This document shows positions 20,965 through 29,301 of a stretch of 64,000 nt of DNA, one piece after another. Under the pieces are notes generated by a model. That model searched no databases. It was not told where the DNA came from and was given only the letters and a program-made list of their open reading frames with translations. Position 1 is the first letter of the stretch. Each line of letters begins with the position of its first letter. Source of the stretch: Stutzerimonas stutzeri TS44 (GTDB lineage: Bacteria > Pseudomonadota > Gammaproteobacteria > Pseudomonadales > Pseudomonadaceae); contig AJXE01000013.1 in NCBI GenBank assembly GCA_000263395.1, positions 1 through 64,000 on the forward strand, read 5' to 3'. A program made the position numbers and the translations under genes.

Positions 20965-21675
20965 TCACCCCAGCGCGAACGGCAACAGCAGCGCGATCAG
21001 AATGCCCAGCAGACTCATGCCCAGCGCCGCGAAGGCGCCGCACTCGTCGCCCTCCTCCAGCGCCCTGGCGGTGCCGATGGCGTGGGCATTGATGCCGTAG
21101 CTCAGGCCGCGCGCCGCCGGATGCTCGACGCCGGCCCAGCGCAGCAGCAGCGGCCCCAGCGCGGTGCCGATGACGCCGGTGAGCATGACGAACACCGCCG
21201 TCAGCGAAGCCAGACCGCCCAGCTCCTCGGCCACCAGCATGGCGATCGGCATGGTCGCGGACTTCGGCGCCAGGCTCATTAATACCGGCAGTTCGGCGCC
21301 CAGCAGCCAGGCGATCACCAGGGTGAGCGCCACACAGAGCAGCCCACCGACCACCAGCGTGATGACGATCGGCCAGAACAACTGGCGAATGCGCCGCAGG
21401 TGCCGGTACAGCGGCACCGCCAGCGCCACGGTGGCCGGCCCCAGCAGCATGGCGATCGGCGCGGCGCCCTCGCGATAGCGCGGATATTCCACGCCGACCA
21501 GGGTCAGCGTCGCGACCACCAGCAGCATGCCGATCATCACCGGCTGCAACACCAACCAGCCGCTGCGCCGGTACAGCATCAGCGCCAGCTGGAAGGCAAT
21601 CAGCGTCAGCACCACGGCAAACAGCGAATGCGCCAGCACGTCATTCCAGGCCAGACGCCAGTCGAGCACGCTCAT
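20965..21675 (-). CDS. lrgB: LrgB/CidB-type membrane protein
   Basis: A 236-residue, strongly hydrophobic protein with six to seven membrane helices and the conserved LrgB motifs PKSATMPIA and GINAHAIGTA. In other bacteria LrgAB/CidAB affects murein hydrolase export or the transport of small organic acids such as pyruvate or glycolate. It overlaps lrgA by four bases (ATGA), so the pair is translationally coupled. The usual length of the family is about 230 residues. Confidence 0.9.
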   Translation of the reverse strand: MSVLDWRLAWNDVLAHSLFAVVLTLIAFQLALMLYRRSGWLVLQPVMIGMLLVVATLTLVGVEYPRYREGAAPIAMLLGPATVALAVPLYRHLRRIRQLFWPIVITLVVGGLLCVALTLVIAWLLGAELPVLMSLAPKSATMPIAMLVAEELGGLASLTAVFVMLTGVIGTALGPLLLRWAGVEHPAARGLSYGINAHAIGTARALEEGDECGAFAALGMSLLGILIALLLPFALG

Positions 21676-22037
21676 GCCTGATCCTCCGCGAGTCGCTCCT
21701 GACGGCGGATCAGCCGCTGCATCAGCCAGCCGCAGAACGGCACGGTGACCAGCAGCGACAGCACCAGCCCCGCGGCGATGGCCGGCAGGTCGTCGAGCAG
21801 TGCCGAGCCGCTGGTCATGATCCCTGCGGCCGGCACGATCAGTAGCAGCGGCAGGTACTGCAGCAGCAGTGCGGCGGTCTTTTCCAGCGACTCGGGAATC
21901 CCGCGCCGCGCCAGCAGCAGGACGAACAGCAGCAGCATGCCGAGGATCGGCCCCGGCAACGCCGGCAGCAGCACGAGATTCAGCACATGGCCGAGCAGTT
22001 GCAGCAGCACCAGCCAGGTCAGCCCCTGAAGAATCAT
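21672..22037 (-). CDS. lrgA: LrgA/CidA holin-like membrane protein
   Basis: A 121-residue protein with four membrane helices and the family signature GPILGMLLLF near residue 30. It is the small holin-like partner of LrgB, whose start overlaps its stop. The promoter should lie in the 298-base region between this gene and the divergent ccoG. No LytTR or LysR-type regulator gene is adjacent, unlike many lrgAB or cidAB loci. Confidence 0.9.
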   Translation of the reverse strand: MILQGLTWLVLLQLLGHVLNLVLLPALPGPILGMLLLFVLLLARRGIPESLEKTAALLLQYLPLLLIVPAAGIMTSGSALLDDLPAIAAGLVLSLLVTVPFCGWLMQRLIRRQERLAEDQA

Positions 22038-22203
22038 CGTGCGCCCTCCCCGTGCCGCGGATCGTGGTTCATTGCCGGCATCCTCCTCGATGCAAAAGTT
22101 TCTGACTATGAACGCAGAGACCGCCGTGCAACAGGGGCAGATGCGCGCAAAAAAAGCGGATCAGTCGCACACCCATCAAGGCATCGATACAGGTCAACCA
22201 TGC

Positions 22204-22235
22204 GCGCCCGTGCGCCTTCGCGGCTGCACGGGCGC
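22204..22235. other. strong hairpin in the lrgA-ccoG intergenic region
   Basis: Ten-base arms GCGCCCGTGC and GCACGGGCGC enclose a 12-base GCC..GGC inner stem. The hairpin sits about 100 bases before ccoG in the 298-base divergent region 22038-22335. An AT-rich stretch follows (about 22243-22265, TGTATTTATGTGATTAATC), the likely ccoG promoter zone. I see no exact ANR box (TTGAT-N4-ATCAA) and no small gene here. Confidence 0.55.
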
Positions 22236-22335
22236 TCCATCTGATCTGTATTTATGTGATTAATCTGAGTCTGTTATGCAGACGCCACACCACCGATCAT
22301 CCGCTCGCCGAAATGCCCCATGAGACGAGCGCCCA

Positions 22336-23751
22336 ATGACCGACCGCATCCCCGCACAGCTCATCGAAACTGTCGATGCGAGCAAGCCGATCCGCCTCAC
22401 GCCCGCGCAAAGCGGCGGGCCCATCCACACGCGCAGCTTCACGGGGCGCTGGCGCAATCTGCGCCTGCTCGGTGGCGCCCTGCTGATGCTGCTCTACTTC
22501 GGCACCGTCTGGCTGAACTGGGACGGCCGCCAGGCGGTGCTGTGGGATCTCGACCGGCAGCAGTTCCACATCTTCGGCGCGACCTTCTGGCCGCAGGATT
22601 TCATCCTGCTCTCGGCGCTCCTGATCATCGCGGCGTTCGGCCTGTTCTTCATCACCGTACTGGCCGGCCGTGTCTGGTGCGGTTACGCCTGTCCGCAGAG
22701 CAGTTGGACCTGGATGTTCATGTGGGCGGAGAAAGTCACCGAAGGCGACCGCCTGCAGCGCATCAAGCTCGACGCCGCGCCCTGGTCGCTCGGCAAGCTG
22801 CTGCGCCGCAGCGCCAAGCACGCGCTGTGGCTGGCGATCAGCCTGGCCACCGCGCTGACCTTCGTCGGCTACTTCACGCCGGTGCGCGAACTGGTAGGCG
22901 ACCTTACGCGCCTGGATATCGGCCTCACCAGCGCCTTCTGGCTGCTGTTCTTCACCGCCGCCACCTACCTCAACGCCGGCTGGCTGCGCGAGCAGGTGTG
23001 CCTGCACATGTGTCCGTACTCGCGCTTCCAGAGCGTGATGTTCGACGCCGATACCCTGCTGGTCTCCTACGATGCCGCGCGTGGCGAGGCCCGCGGCGCG
23101 CGGCGCAAGGACAGCGACCCGCGCGCGCAGAACCTGGGCGACTGCATCGATTGCACGCTGTGCGTACAGGTTTGCCCCACCGGCATCGACATCCGCGACG
23201 GCCTGCAGCTGGACTGCATCAGCTGCGGCGCCTGCATCGACGTCTGCGACAGCGTCATGGAGCGGATGGGCTATGCGCGTGGCCTGCTGCGCTACACCTC
23301 CGAACGCGCGCTCAACGGCGGCGTGACACGTTTCTTCCGACCGCGCCTGGTCGGCTATGCCGTGGCGCTGATGGCGATGATCGGTGCCTTCGTCTGGGCG
23401 CTGGAGGCGCGGCCGCAACTGCAGCTGGACGTCACCCGCGACCGCACGCTGTACCGCGAGAACATGCAGGGGCAGATCGAGAACATGTATCGCCTCAAAC
23501 TGATCAACAAGACCCAGCAGCCACGCCGCTATGCGCTGACGCTGGCGGACGGACCATTCACACTGCACGGCCCGGGCGAAGTCAGCCTGGCACCGGGCGA
23601 GATCGCCGATGTACCGGTCAGCGTCGCGCTGCTCGACGGCACACACGAATTCAGCCGGGAACTGCGCTTCGAGGCCCGCGACCTGGCCGAGCCGGACAGC
23701 CGCGCGAGCACGCCGAGCACCTTCGTCGCTCCCCGCGCCGCACTGCGCTAG
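22336..23751 (+). CDS. ccoG: cytochrome c oxidase accessory protein CcoG (cupric reductase)
   Basis: A 471-residue membrane ferredoxin (FixG/RdxA family). About five membrane helices carry GYACPQSSWTW and the CxxxCP motif LHMCPYSRF. The cytoplasmic loop has two 4Fe-4S motifs, CIDCTLCVQVCPTG and CISCGACIDVC, and the C-terminus is an Ig-like FixG domain. CcoG reduces Cu(II) to Cu(I) for building cbb3 oxidase. Here it is not next to ccoNOPQ or ccoHIS but between lrgAB and a MocR regulator. It may be a second copy or part of general copper handling (inference). Confidence 0.93.
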   Translation: MTDRIPAQLIETVDASKPIRLTPAQSGGPIHTRSFTGRWRNLRLLGGALLMLLYFGTVWLNWDGRQAVLWDLDRQQFHIFGATFWPQDFILLSALLIIAAFGLFFITVLAGRVWCGYACPQSSWTWMFMWAEKVTEGDRLQRIKLDAAPWSLGKLLRRSAKHALWLAISLATALTFVGYFTPVRELVGDLTRLDIGLTSAFWLLFFTAATYLNAGWLREQVCLHMCPYSRFQSVMFDADTLLVSYDAARGEARGARRKDSDPRAQNLGDCIDCTLCVQVCPTGIDIRDGLQLDCISCGACIDVCDSVMERMGYARGLLRYTSERALNGGVTRFFRPRLVGYAVALMAMIGAFVWALEARPQLQLDVTRDRTLYRENMQGQIENMYRLKLINKTQQPRRYALTLADGPFTLHGPGEVSLAPGEIADVPVSVALLDGTHEFSRELRFEARDLAEPDSRASTPSTFVAPRAALR

Positions 23752-23787
23752 TAGACTGGCCACTCCACTCGCCACGGCCAGGACCCG

Positions 23788-25197
23788 ATGAAGCGCTACG
23801 AGAAATTTGCCGACGAGATTGCCGAGCTGATCCGCAGTGGTGTGCTCGCCCCCGGGCAGAAGGTGCCCTCGGTGCGGCATGCCAGCCACACCTACGGCAT
23901 CAGCCCGTCCACCGTGTTCCAGGCCTACTACCTGCTGGAGGATCGCGGGCTGATCCAGGCCCGGCCGCGCTCGGGGTATTTCGTCCGTGAGCACGCCAAG
24001 CGCCCGCTGCACGAGCCGGAGATCGGCGCGCGCCCCGCGGAGACCACCGATGTGGACGTCAGCGAACTGGTGTTCTCGGTGCTCGCCTCGCTGCGCGACC
24101 CAGCCACCGTGCCGTTCGGTTCGGCCTTTCCCAGCCCCGAGCTGTTCCCACTGCCGCGCCTGGCACGCTCGATGGCACAGGGCGTGCGCAACATGCCGGC
24201 GCGCGAGGTGATCGCCGAGATGACCGCCGGCAATCCCGACCTGCGCCGGCAGATCGCCCTGCGCTACATGGTCAGCGGCGTGATGCTGCCGATGGACGAG
24301 CTGGTGATCACCAGCGGCGCGATGGAGGCGCTGAACCTCTGCCTGCAGGTGGTGACCGCGCCGGGCGACCTGGTGGCCATCGAGGCGCCGGCCTTCTACG
24401 CCACGCTGCAGGTGCTGGAACGGCTCAAGCTCAAGGCCGTGGAGATTCCCGTACACCCGCGCGAAGGCATCGACCTGGACGTTCTCGCCGACCGCCTGGC
24501 GCACCTGCCGATCAAGGCCTGCTGGTTCATGAGCAGCCTGCAGAACCCGCTCGGCGCGAGCATGGGCGAGGCGAAGAAGCAGCAGCTCTACGACCTGCTG
24601 CAGCGCCATCAGGTGCCGCTGATCGAGGACGACGTCTACGCCGAGCTGTACTTCACCCGTGAGCCGCCGCGCCCGGTGAAGAGCCACGACCGCGACGGCC
24701 TAGTGATGCACTGCGGCTCGTTCTCCAAGAGCCTGGCGCCCGGCTACCGCGTCGGCTGGGTCGCCGGCGGGCGCTATGCCGAGCAGATCGCCCGGCTCAA
24801 GCTGATGACCACCATCTCGCCCTCGGTGCCGGCGCAGGCGGCCATCGCCGACTACCTGCAGCACGGCGGCTACGACCGCCATCTGCGCAAGCTGCGTCAT
24901 GCGCTGGAAATGCAGCAAGGCGCGATGCTCGCCTCCGCCGCACGGTATTTTCCGGCCAGCACGCGGGTCACGCGGCCCAGCGGCGGCTACTTCCTCTGGT
25001 TCGAGTTTCCCGAGCAGGTCGATTCGCTGCAGCTGCTGCAACTGGCGCTGGCCCAGGACATCAGCCTGGTACCGGGGCCGATCTTCTCGGCGACCCGGCG
25101 CTTTCGCAACTGCGCGCGACTGAACTACGGCCACCCGTGGGATGCCCGCAGCGAAAATGCGATGGCGCTGCTGGGGCGGATGCTCAAGTCATTCTGA
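23788..25197 (+). CDS. MocR/GntR-type regulator with aminotransferase domain
   Basis: A 469-residue fusion regulator. The N-terminal GntR winged helix (1-75) contains SVRHASHTYGISPSTVFQAY. The C-terminal class I aminotransferase-like domain (about 100-465) has NPLGASM, an IEDDVYAELYF stretch and the PLP lysine in SFSKSLAPGYRVGW. MocR proteins sense PLP or amino-type ligands and usually control a neighbouring gene. It lies 36 bases after ccoG on the same strand, so it may be co-transcribed with it; no obvious vitamin B6 or amino acid target gene is adjacent. PdxR is one possible identity, but the target is unknown. Confidence 0.9.
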   Translation: MKRYEKFADEIAELIRSGVLAPGQKVPSVRHASHTYGISPSTVFQAYYLLEDRGLIQARPRSGYFVREHAKRPLHEPEIGARPAETTDVDVSELVFSVLASLRDPATVPFGSAFPSPELFPLPRLARSMAQGVRNMPAREVIAEMTAGNPDLRRQIALRYMVSGVMLPMDELVITSGAMEALNLCLQVVTAPGDLVAIEAPAFYATLQVLERLKLKAVEIPVHPREGIDLDVLADRLAHLPIKACWFMSSLQNPLGASMGEAKKQQLYDLLQRHQVPLIEDDVYAELYFTREPPRPVKSHDRDGLVMHCGSFSKSLAPGYRVGWVAGGRYAEQIARLKLMTTISPSVPAQAAIADYLQHGGYDRHLRKLRHALEMQQGAMLASAARYFPASTRVTRPSGGYFLWFEFPEQVDSLQLLQLALAQDISLVPGPIFSATRRFRNCARLNYGHPWDARSENAMALLGRMLKSF

Positions 25198-25282
25198 GCG
25201 CCGCTCCAGTGCCCGGGCACGCTTGCCAGGGCGCGCGATTCCTGCGAAAAAGCCGCCCCTTTCCAACCTATGCGAGACGACG

Positions 25283-25621
25283 ATGAGCGACGAACTGCTG
25301 ATCGAGGATATCCAGCCCGGCGACGGCAAGGCCGTGGTCAAGGGCGCGCTGATCACCACCCAGTACCGCGGCACGCTGGAGGACGGCAGCGTGTTCGACT
25401 CCTCCTACGAACGCGGCAAGCCGTTCCAGTGCGTGATCGGCAGCGGTCGGGTGATCAAGGGCTGGGATATCGGCCTGCTGGGCATGAAAGTCGGCGGCAA
25501 GCGCAAGCTGTTCGTCCCGGCGCATCTGGCCTATGGCGAGCGCCAGGTCGGCGCGCACATCAAGCCGAATTCGAACCTGTACTTCGAGATCGAACTGCTG
25601 GAAGTGCTGACCCGCGACTGA
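25283..25621 (+). CDS. FKBP-type peptidyl-prolyl isomerase
   Basis: A 112-residue single-domain FKBP. The conserved core is seen in YRGTLEDGSVFDSSYERGKP, VIKGWDIGLLGMKVGGKRKL and AYGERQVG, and there is no signal peptide, so it acts in the cytoplasm. It catalyses cis-trans isomerisation of proline peptide bonds. The start ATG follows CGAGACGACG. It ends exactly one base before the convergent GGDEF gene, the shared boundary being TGATCA. Confidence 0.92.
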   Translation: MSDELLIEDIQPGDGKAVVKGALITTQYRGTLEDGSVFDSSYERGKPFQCVIGSGRVIKGWDIGLLGMKVGGKRKLFVPAHLAYGERQVGAHIKPNSNLYFEIELLEVLTRD

Positions 25622-26962
25622 TCAGCCGTGGCCGACCGGATGCCGTTCACGCGGAGTCTTCATCCGGTACATGCGCTCATCGGCGTGCCTGAGCAACTGC
25701 GCCTCGCAGTCGCCATCCTCGGGATAATGGGCGATGCCGATGCTCAGGCCGACAGCCAGGTGGTGGCCAGCGACGCTGACCGGCCGGACGAAGGCCGCGC
25801 GAATCTTCTCGGCCACCCGCTCGGCATCTTCCCGGTGCGCGACGTTCTCCAGCAACAGCACGAACTCGTCGCCGCCCAGCCGCGCCGCCGTATCGGTGTC
25901 GCGCACGCAGTGCAGCAGGCGCTGCGCCACGGCGCGCAGCAACTGATCGCCCGCGCCGTGGCCCAGCGTGTCGTTGACCTCCTTGAAACGATCCAGATCG
26001 ATATAGAACACGGCGATCTGTGTCGCATTGCGCCGCGCCCGTGCCAGCGCGGCACCCAGCCGCTCGCGCAGGCAGGCACGGTTGGGCAGGCCGGTGAGCT
26101 CGTCGTTCTGCGCCAGGTGCTGCAAACGCGCATACAACTGCTTGCGCTCGATCGCCGTGACCGCCTGGGTCGAGACGAACTGCAGCAGCTCCTGGTCCTT
26201 CTCGGTGTATGGCGCCGTGGCGCTCTTCATGACCAGCGCGCCGATGACCTGCTCCTGCGCGCGCAGCGGCACGCCAATCCAGCAGGCCGCCTCGGCGCCG
26301 CCGCTGAGCGGCAAGGTCAGCGCCGGCAGCGATTGCGCCTGGATGCGCAGCGGCAAGCCGCCATGCAGCACCGAAAAACACAGGGACGCCGCCGGCTCCG
26401 GCGGCACCGCGAGCGAGCCTTCGGCCAGCGCCTGATAGGGATAGGTCAGTTCACCGCTGGCCGAATCGCGGATGGCGATGATGAAGTCGTCGACCGGCAG
26501 CAACTGGGCGATGGTCAGGTGGATCTGCTGGAACAGTGCGGCGAGGTCCTTCGCCGCGTGGGCTGCTTCGGAAATCGAATAGAGCGCGGCCTGCATCGCC
26601 TCGGACTGCTTGCGCCGGGTGATGTCGCGCGCCACGCCGATGCGAAACCGGTTGTCCGTCGACCAGCAGGCCGACCACATGATGTGCACCACGCTGCCAT
26701 CCTTGCGCAGGTAGCGGTTCTCGAAGTGCATCAGCGGTTGGCCGGCCATCACCTCGCGCGCCGCCGCCAGGGTCCGCGTGCGGTCCTCGGGATAGACCAT
26801 CTCGATCATCCGCTTGCCGAGCATCTCCTCCGGCGTGTAGCCGAAGATGCGCTCGCAGGCCGCGCTGATGTAGACGAAATGTCCCTGGGCATCGACCACG
26901 CAGACCGCATCCAGCATCAGATCGACGATGCCCGCCAGGGCGGCGAAATTCTCCGACTTCAA
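25622..26962 (-). CDS. PAS-GAF-GGDEF diguanylate cyclase
   Basis: A 446-residue cytoplasmic signalling protein. The PAS domain (about 10-115) has the FGYTPEEMLGK stretch and ends with VARDITRRKQ. The GAF domain (about 130-275) follows, then a GGDEF domain (about 290-440) with LTGLPNR and an intact LGGDEF active site near residue 375. It should make cyclic di-GMP from two GTP in response to a PAS or GAF ligand. I do not see a clear RxxD inhibitory site four residues before the GGDEF. It has no membrane segment and no EAL domain. It is convergent with the FKBP gene with no space between the stops. Confidence 0.92.
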   Translation of the reverse strand: MKSENFAALAGIVDLMLDAVCVVDAQGHFVYISAACERIFGYTPEEMLGKRMIEMVYPEDRTRTLAAAREVMAGQPLMHFENRYLRKDGSVVHIMWSACWSTDNRFRIGVARDITRRKQSEAMQAALYSISEAAHAAKDLAALFQQIHLTIAQLLPVDDFIIAIRDSASGELTYPYQALAEGSLAVPPEPAASLCFSVLHGGLPLRIQAQSLPALTLPLSGGAEAACWIGVPLRAQEQVIGALVMKSATAPYTEKDQELLQFVSTQAVTAIERKQLYARLQHLAQNDELTGLPNRACLRERLGAALARARRNATQIAVFYIDLDRFKEVNDTLGHGAGDQLLRAVAQRLLHCVRDTDTAARLGGDEFVLLLENVAHREDAERVAEKIRAAFVRPVSVAGHHLAVGLSIGIAHYPEDGDCEAQLLRHADERMYRMKTPRERHPVGHG

Positions 26963-27096
26963 GACAGACCTGCTTCGGCCATTCGGCTCGGCTTGGACAA
27001 TAAAGGCGTGATGCCATCATCACCGACACATCATCGCCTATTCCGTTTGCCAAATCATTGCTGACATCGGGCCGGCCGCTTCTTGCGCGCGGTGCC

Positions 27097-27840
27097 TCAC
27101 TGCACCCACTGCGGGTAGAAGCCGGGCGCGCCCAGGCCGTCCTGCGACGCCGCGATTGCCGGCGCGGCGGCGGCGCCGTCACGGCGCCACGGCGTGTCGC
27201 CACGGAAGAAGAACCGCCGGCCGTCGGCGAGCGTCAGGAACAGCCCGACCGAGCCGTACCGGCCCAGCGGCACCAGGATCACCCCGCCGTCGCCGAACAG
27301 ATCCAGGCTTTGCGCGTAACCCTGGTACGGCGCCGGCGCGAAGCGCAGCGTCTGCCAGCGGACCGCATGGACGAACTGGCTGGGCAGCACCGCCGGCGGC
27401 GAGGAGGCCCGCAGGTAGTGCAGGCTGGCTTCGCTGGCGAACACCGGCACCTCGGGATAATCGGCCAGGCCGGAGGCATGCTCCCAGCGCACGCAGCCGA
27501 GCAGGATGCGATCGATCGACAGGCCATCGCGCTCGAGCTGATCGCGCACCGACTGCACTGCACCGTAGCGCTTGATGCGCCAAGGTATGACGGCGTCCCA
27601 CTGGGCATCGATCTGCCGCCCGAGGCCGGTGCCGAACAGCAGGCGCACCCCACGATGCTCCACCAGCACCGCGACGTGATCGATCGGCGGCGGTCGCTGC
27701 CAGTCGCCGTGGCGCCAGGCGTATTCGCCCTGGGTCAGCGTCTGCGCCGTGCGCACCAGACTGAACCGCAACTCGTCGGCCGCCAGTGCAGTGCTGGCCA
27801 GCCCCAATAACGCCCACACGAAAATCCTGAGCACGCTCAT
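27097..27840 (-). CDS. secreted metallo-beta-lactamase-fold protein with degenerate metal site
   Basis: A 247-residue protein with a signal peptide (about 1-20, ending ALA). Its layout follows the metallo-beta-lactamase fold: a strand with LLFGTGLG (usually DTG), then RILLGCVRWEHASGLADYP at 111-129, where the family has THxHxDH followed by GG/SGL. Two of the three histidines are Cys and Arg, and Asp is Glu. Later, LVPLGRYGSVGLF matches the usual TPGHTPGSV with His replaced by Arg, and FRGDTPWR keeps the GD of the third motif. It is probably unable to bind two zinc ions and may be a binding or structural relative. No partner gene is evident. Confidence 0.68.
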   Translation of the reverse strand: MSVLRIFVWALLGLASTALAADELRFSLVRTAQTLTQGEYAWRHGDWQRPPPIDHVAVLVEHRGVRLLFGTGLGRQIDAQWDAVIPWRIKRYGAVQSVRDQLERDGLSIDRILLGCVRWEHASGLADYPEVPVFASEASLHYLRASSPPAVLPSQFVHAVRWQTLRFAPAPYQGYAQSLDLFGDGGVILVPLGRYGSVGLFLTLADGRRFFFRGDTPWRRDGAAAAPAIAASQDGLGAPGFYPQWVQ

Positions 27841-27991
27841 GGCTCACCCTCGTCTTCCGAGCTGAGAGGGTGACGGCAATAACGCTTGGCAGCCCGGTGG
27901 CCGGCGTCAACCAATAAAGCATAGCCTATTGCCATGCATGCGCAGGGTCGTGCAGAAGTGCCACGCGTCGCCCGATCATTGCGGCGCTCCG

Positions 27992-28588
27992 TCACAGGCC
28001 CGGCATGCCGACATAGCCGGGCAGCGCGCGGATGCGGGCGAACCAGGCTTGCAGCGCCGGATACTGGCCGAGGTCCAGACCGCCGTCGCCGCCCAGCGCA
28101 ACGTAGGGATACACCGCGATGTCGGCAATGGTCGGCTGCGCCGTTTCAGCAAGCCAGTGGTGTATGGCCAGATGCTGTTCGAGGACGCGCAACGCGCTCG
28201 ACGCGCGGGCCTGCGCCAACTCCGCATCGATAGGCATGCCGAACAGCTTGCCCACCCGCACCGTGGCCGGGCCGTGCTGCGTTTCATTGGCGGCGAAGCT
28301 CAGCCAGCCGGCGATCCGGGCCTGCGTCTCGGCATCCAGCGGGTACCAGCGCTCATCGGCATGGCGCCGCGCCAGGTAGACCAGGATTGCCTGCGAATCG
28401 CCCAGGCGGAACTCGCCATCTTCCAGCGCCGGCACCTGCCCGCGCGGATTGATGGCGCGAAACGCCGGCTGCTTCTGCTCGCCCTTCAGCAGATCGACCG
28501 GGATCAGCTCGACAGGCTGGCCGATCAGGCTGAGGAACAGGCGCACCTTGTGGCAATTGCCGGACAGCGTCATGTCGTGGAGTTTCAT
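27992..28588 (-). CDS. glutathione S-transferase
   Basis: A 198-residue cytosolic GST. The thioredoxin-like N-terminal domain (1-80) has SGNCHKVRLFLSL, the cis-proline in GQVPALEDGEF and glutathione contacts in GDSQAILVYLA. The helical C-terminal domain has the N-capping box motif TIADIAVYPYVALGG. It conjugates or reduces electrophiles using glutathione. It is divergently transcribed from a TetR gene, with the promoter and operator at 28619-28648, so an electrophile-inducible detoxification switch is likely. The ATG before KLHDMTLSG is the usual family start. Confidence 0.92.
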   Translation of the reverse strand: MKLHDMTLSGNCHKVRLFLSLIGQPVELIPVDLLKGEQKQPAFRAINPRGQVPALEDGEFRLGDSQAILVYLARRHADERWYPLDAETQARIAGWLSFAANETQHGPATVRVGKLFGMPIDAELAQARASSALRVLEQHLAIHHWLAETAQPTIADIAVYPYVALGGDGGLDLGQYPALQAWFARIRALPGYVGMPGL

Positions 28589-28618
28589 GGTCTTGCCCTC
28601 GTGGTTGTTGTGCACTGG

Positions 28619-28648
28619 ATAATAGACAGACCTGTCTGTACACTTCAA
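28619..28648 (-). promoter_or_regulatory. GST promoter with TetR-type operator in the spacer
   Basis: On the minus strand TTGAAG (28643-28648) and TATTAT (28619-28624) are spaced 18 bases apart and read toward the GST gene. The inverted repeat ACAGAC-CT-GTCTGT (28626-28639) fills the spacer. A TetR repressor encoded divergently at 28728 could bind there and block polymerase. Confidence 0.65.
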
Positions 28649-28727
28649 GCACAAAGATGACCAACGGACGGCAACTGGAGCGCGCAGCGAACGCTCGCGC
28701 ATAATGGCCGTTCCGAAGGAGACACTC

Positions 28728-29300
28728 ATGGCATCGAACAAGCGCGACCAGCTGCTCAGCACCGCCGAAGACCTGTTCTATCGCGACGGCTATCACGCCA
28801 CGGGCATCGACCGGATTCTGGCCGAATCCGGCGTGGCCAAGATGACCCTGTACAAGCACTTCAAATCCAAGGACGAGCTGATCGTCGCCGTGCTCGACGC
28901 CCGCCACGAGACGATGCTCGCGCGCCTGCGGGAAAGGGCCGCGAAGCTGCCGCCGCGCGCGGCGCTGCTGGGAATATTCGATGGCCTGCACGGCATGATC
29001 CACGGCGACGGGCGCTTCTGCGGCTGCCTGTTCGTCAACGCCGCCGCGGAGTATCACGACCGCGATCATCCCATTCACCGCCGCTCGGCCGCCTACAAGG
29101 CCGAGCTGCAGACCTACCTGCGCGAGCTGCTGGAGCGCCTCGACGCACCGGCGCCCGCGCAGCTTGCGCGCCAGCTGCAATACCTGCTCGAAGGCGCGCT
29201 GAGCATGGCGCACATCGAAGGTCCGGACGAACAGGCCCGGGACGCCCGGGCGGCGGCCGAGCAGCTGATCGCAGCCGCCGGCATCCGCGCATCCGACTGA
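28728..29300 (+). CDS. TetR family regulator, likely of the divergent GST gene
   Basis: A 190-residue repressor. The helix-turn-helix lies in the first 50 residues (GIDRILAESGVAKMTLYKHFKSKDEL). The C-terminal ligand-binding part contains GDGRFCGCLFVNAAAEY, with two cysteines close together that might sense electrophiles or oxidants (inference). The start at 28728 has GAAGGA at a seven-base spacing. It is divergent from the GST gene and its likely operator is in the 139-base gap. It ends two bases before the convergent RND pump stop codon. Confidence 0.88.
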   Translation: MASNKRDQLLSTAEDLFYRDGYHATGIDRILAESGVAKMTLYKHFKSKDELIVAVLDARHETMLARLRERAAKLPPRAALLGIFDGLHGMIHGDGRFCGCLFVNAAAEYHDRDHPIHRRSAAYKAELQTYLRELLERLDAPAPAQLARQLQYLLEGALSMAHIEGPDEQARDARAAAEQLIAAAGIRASD

Positions 29301-29301
29301 A

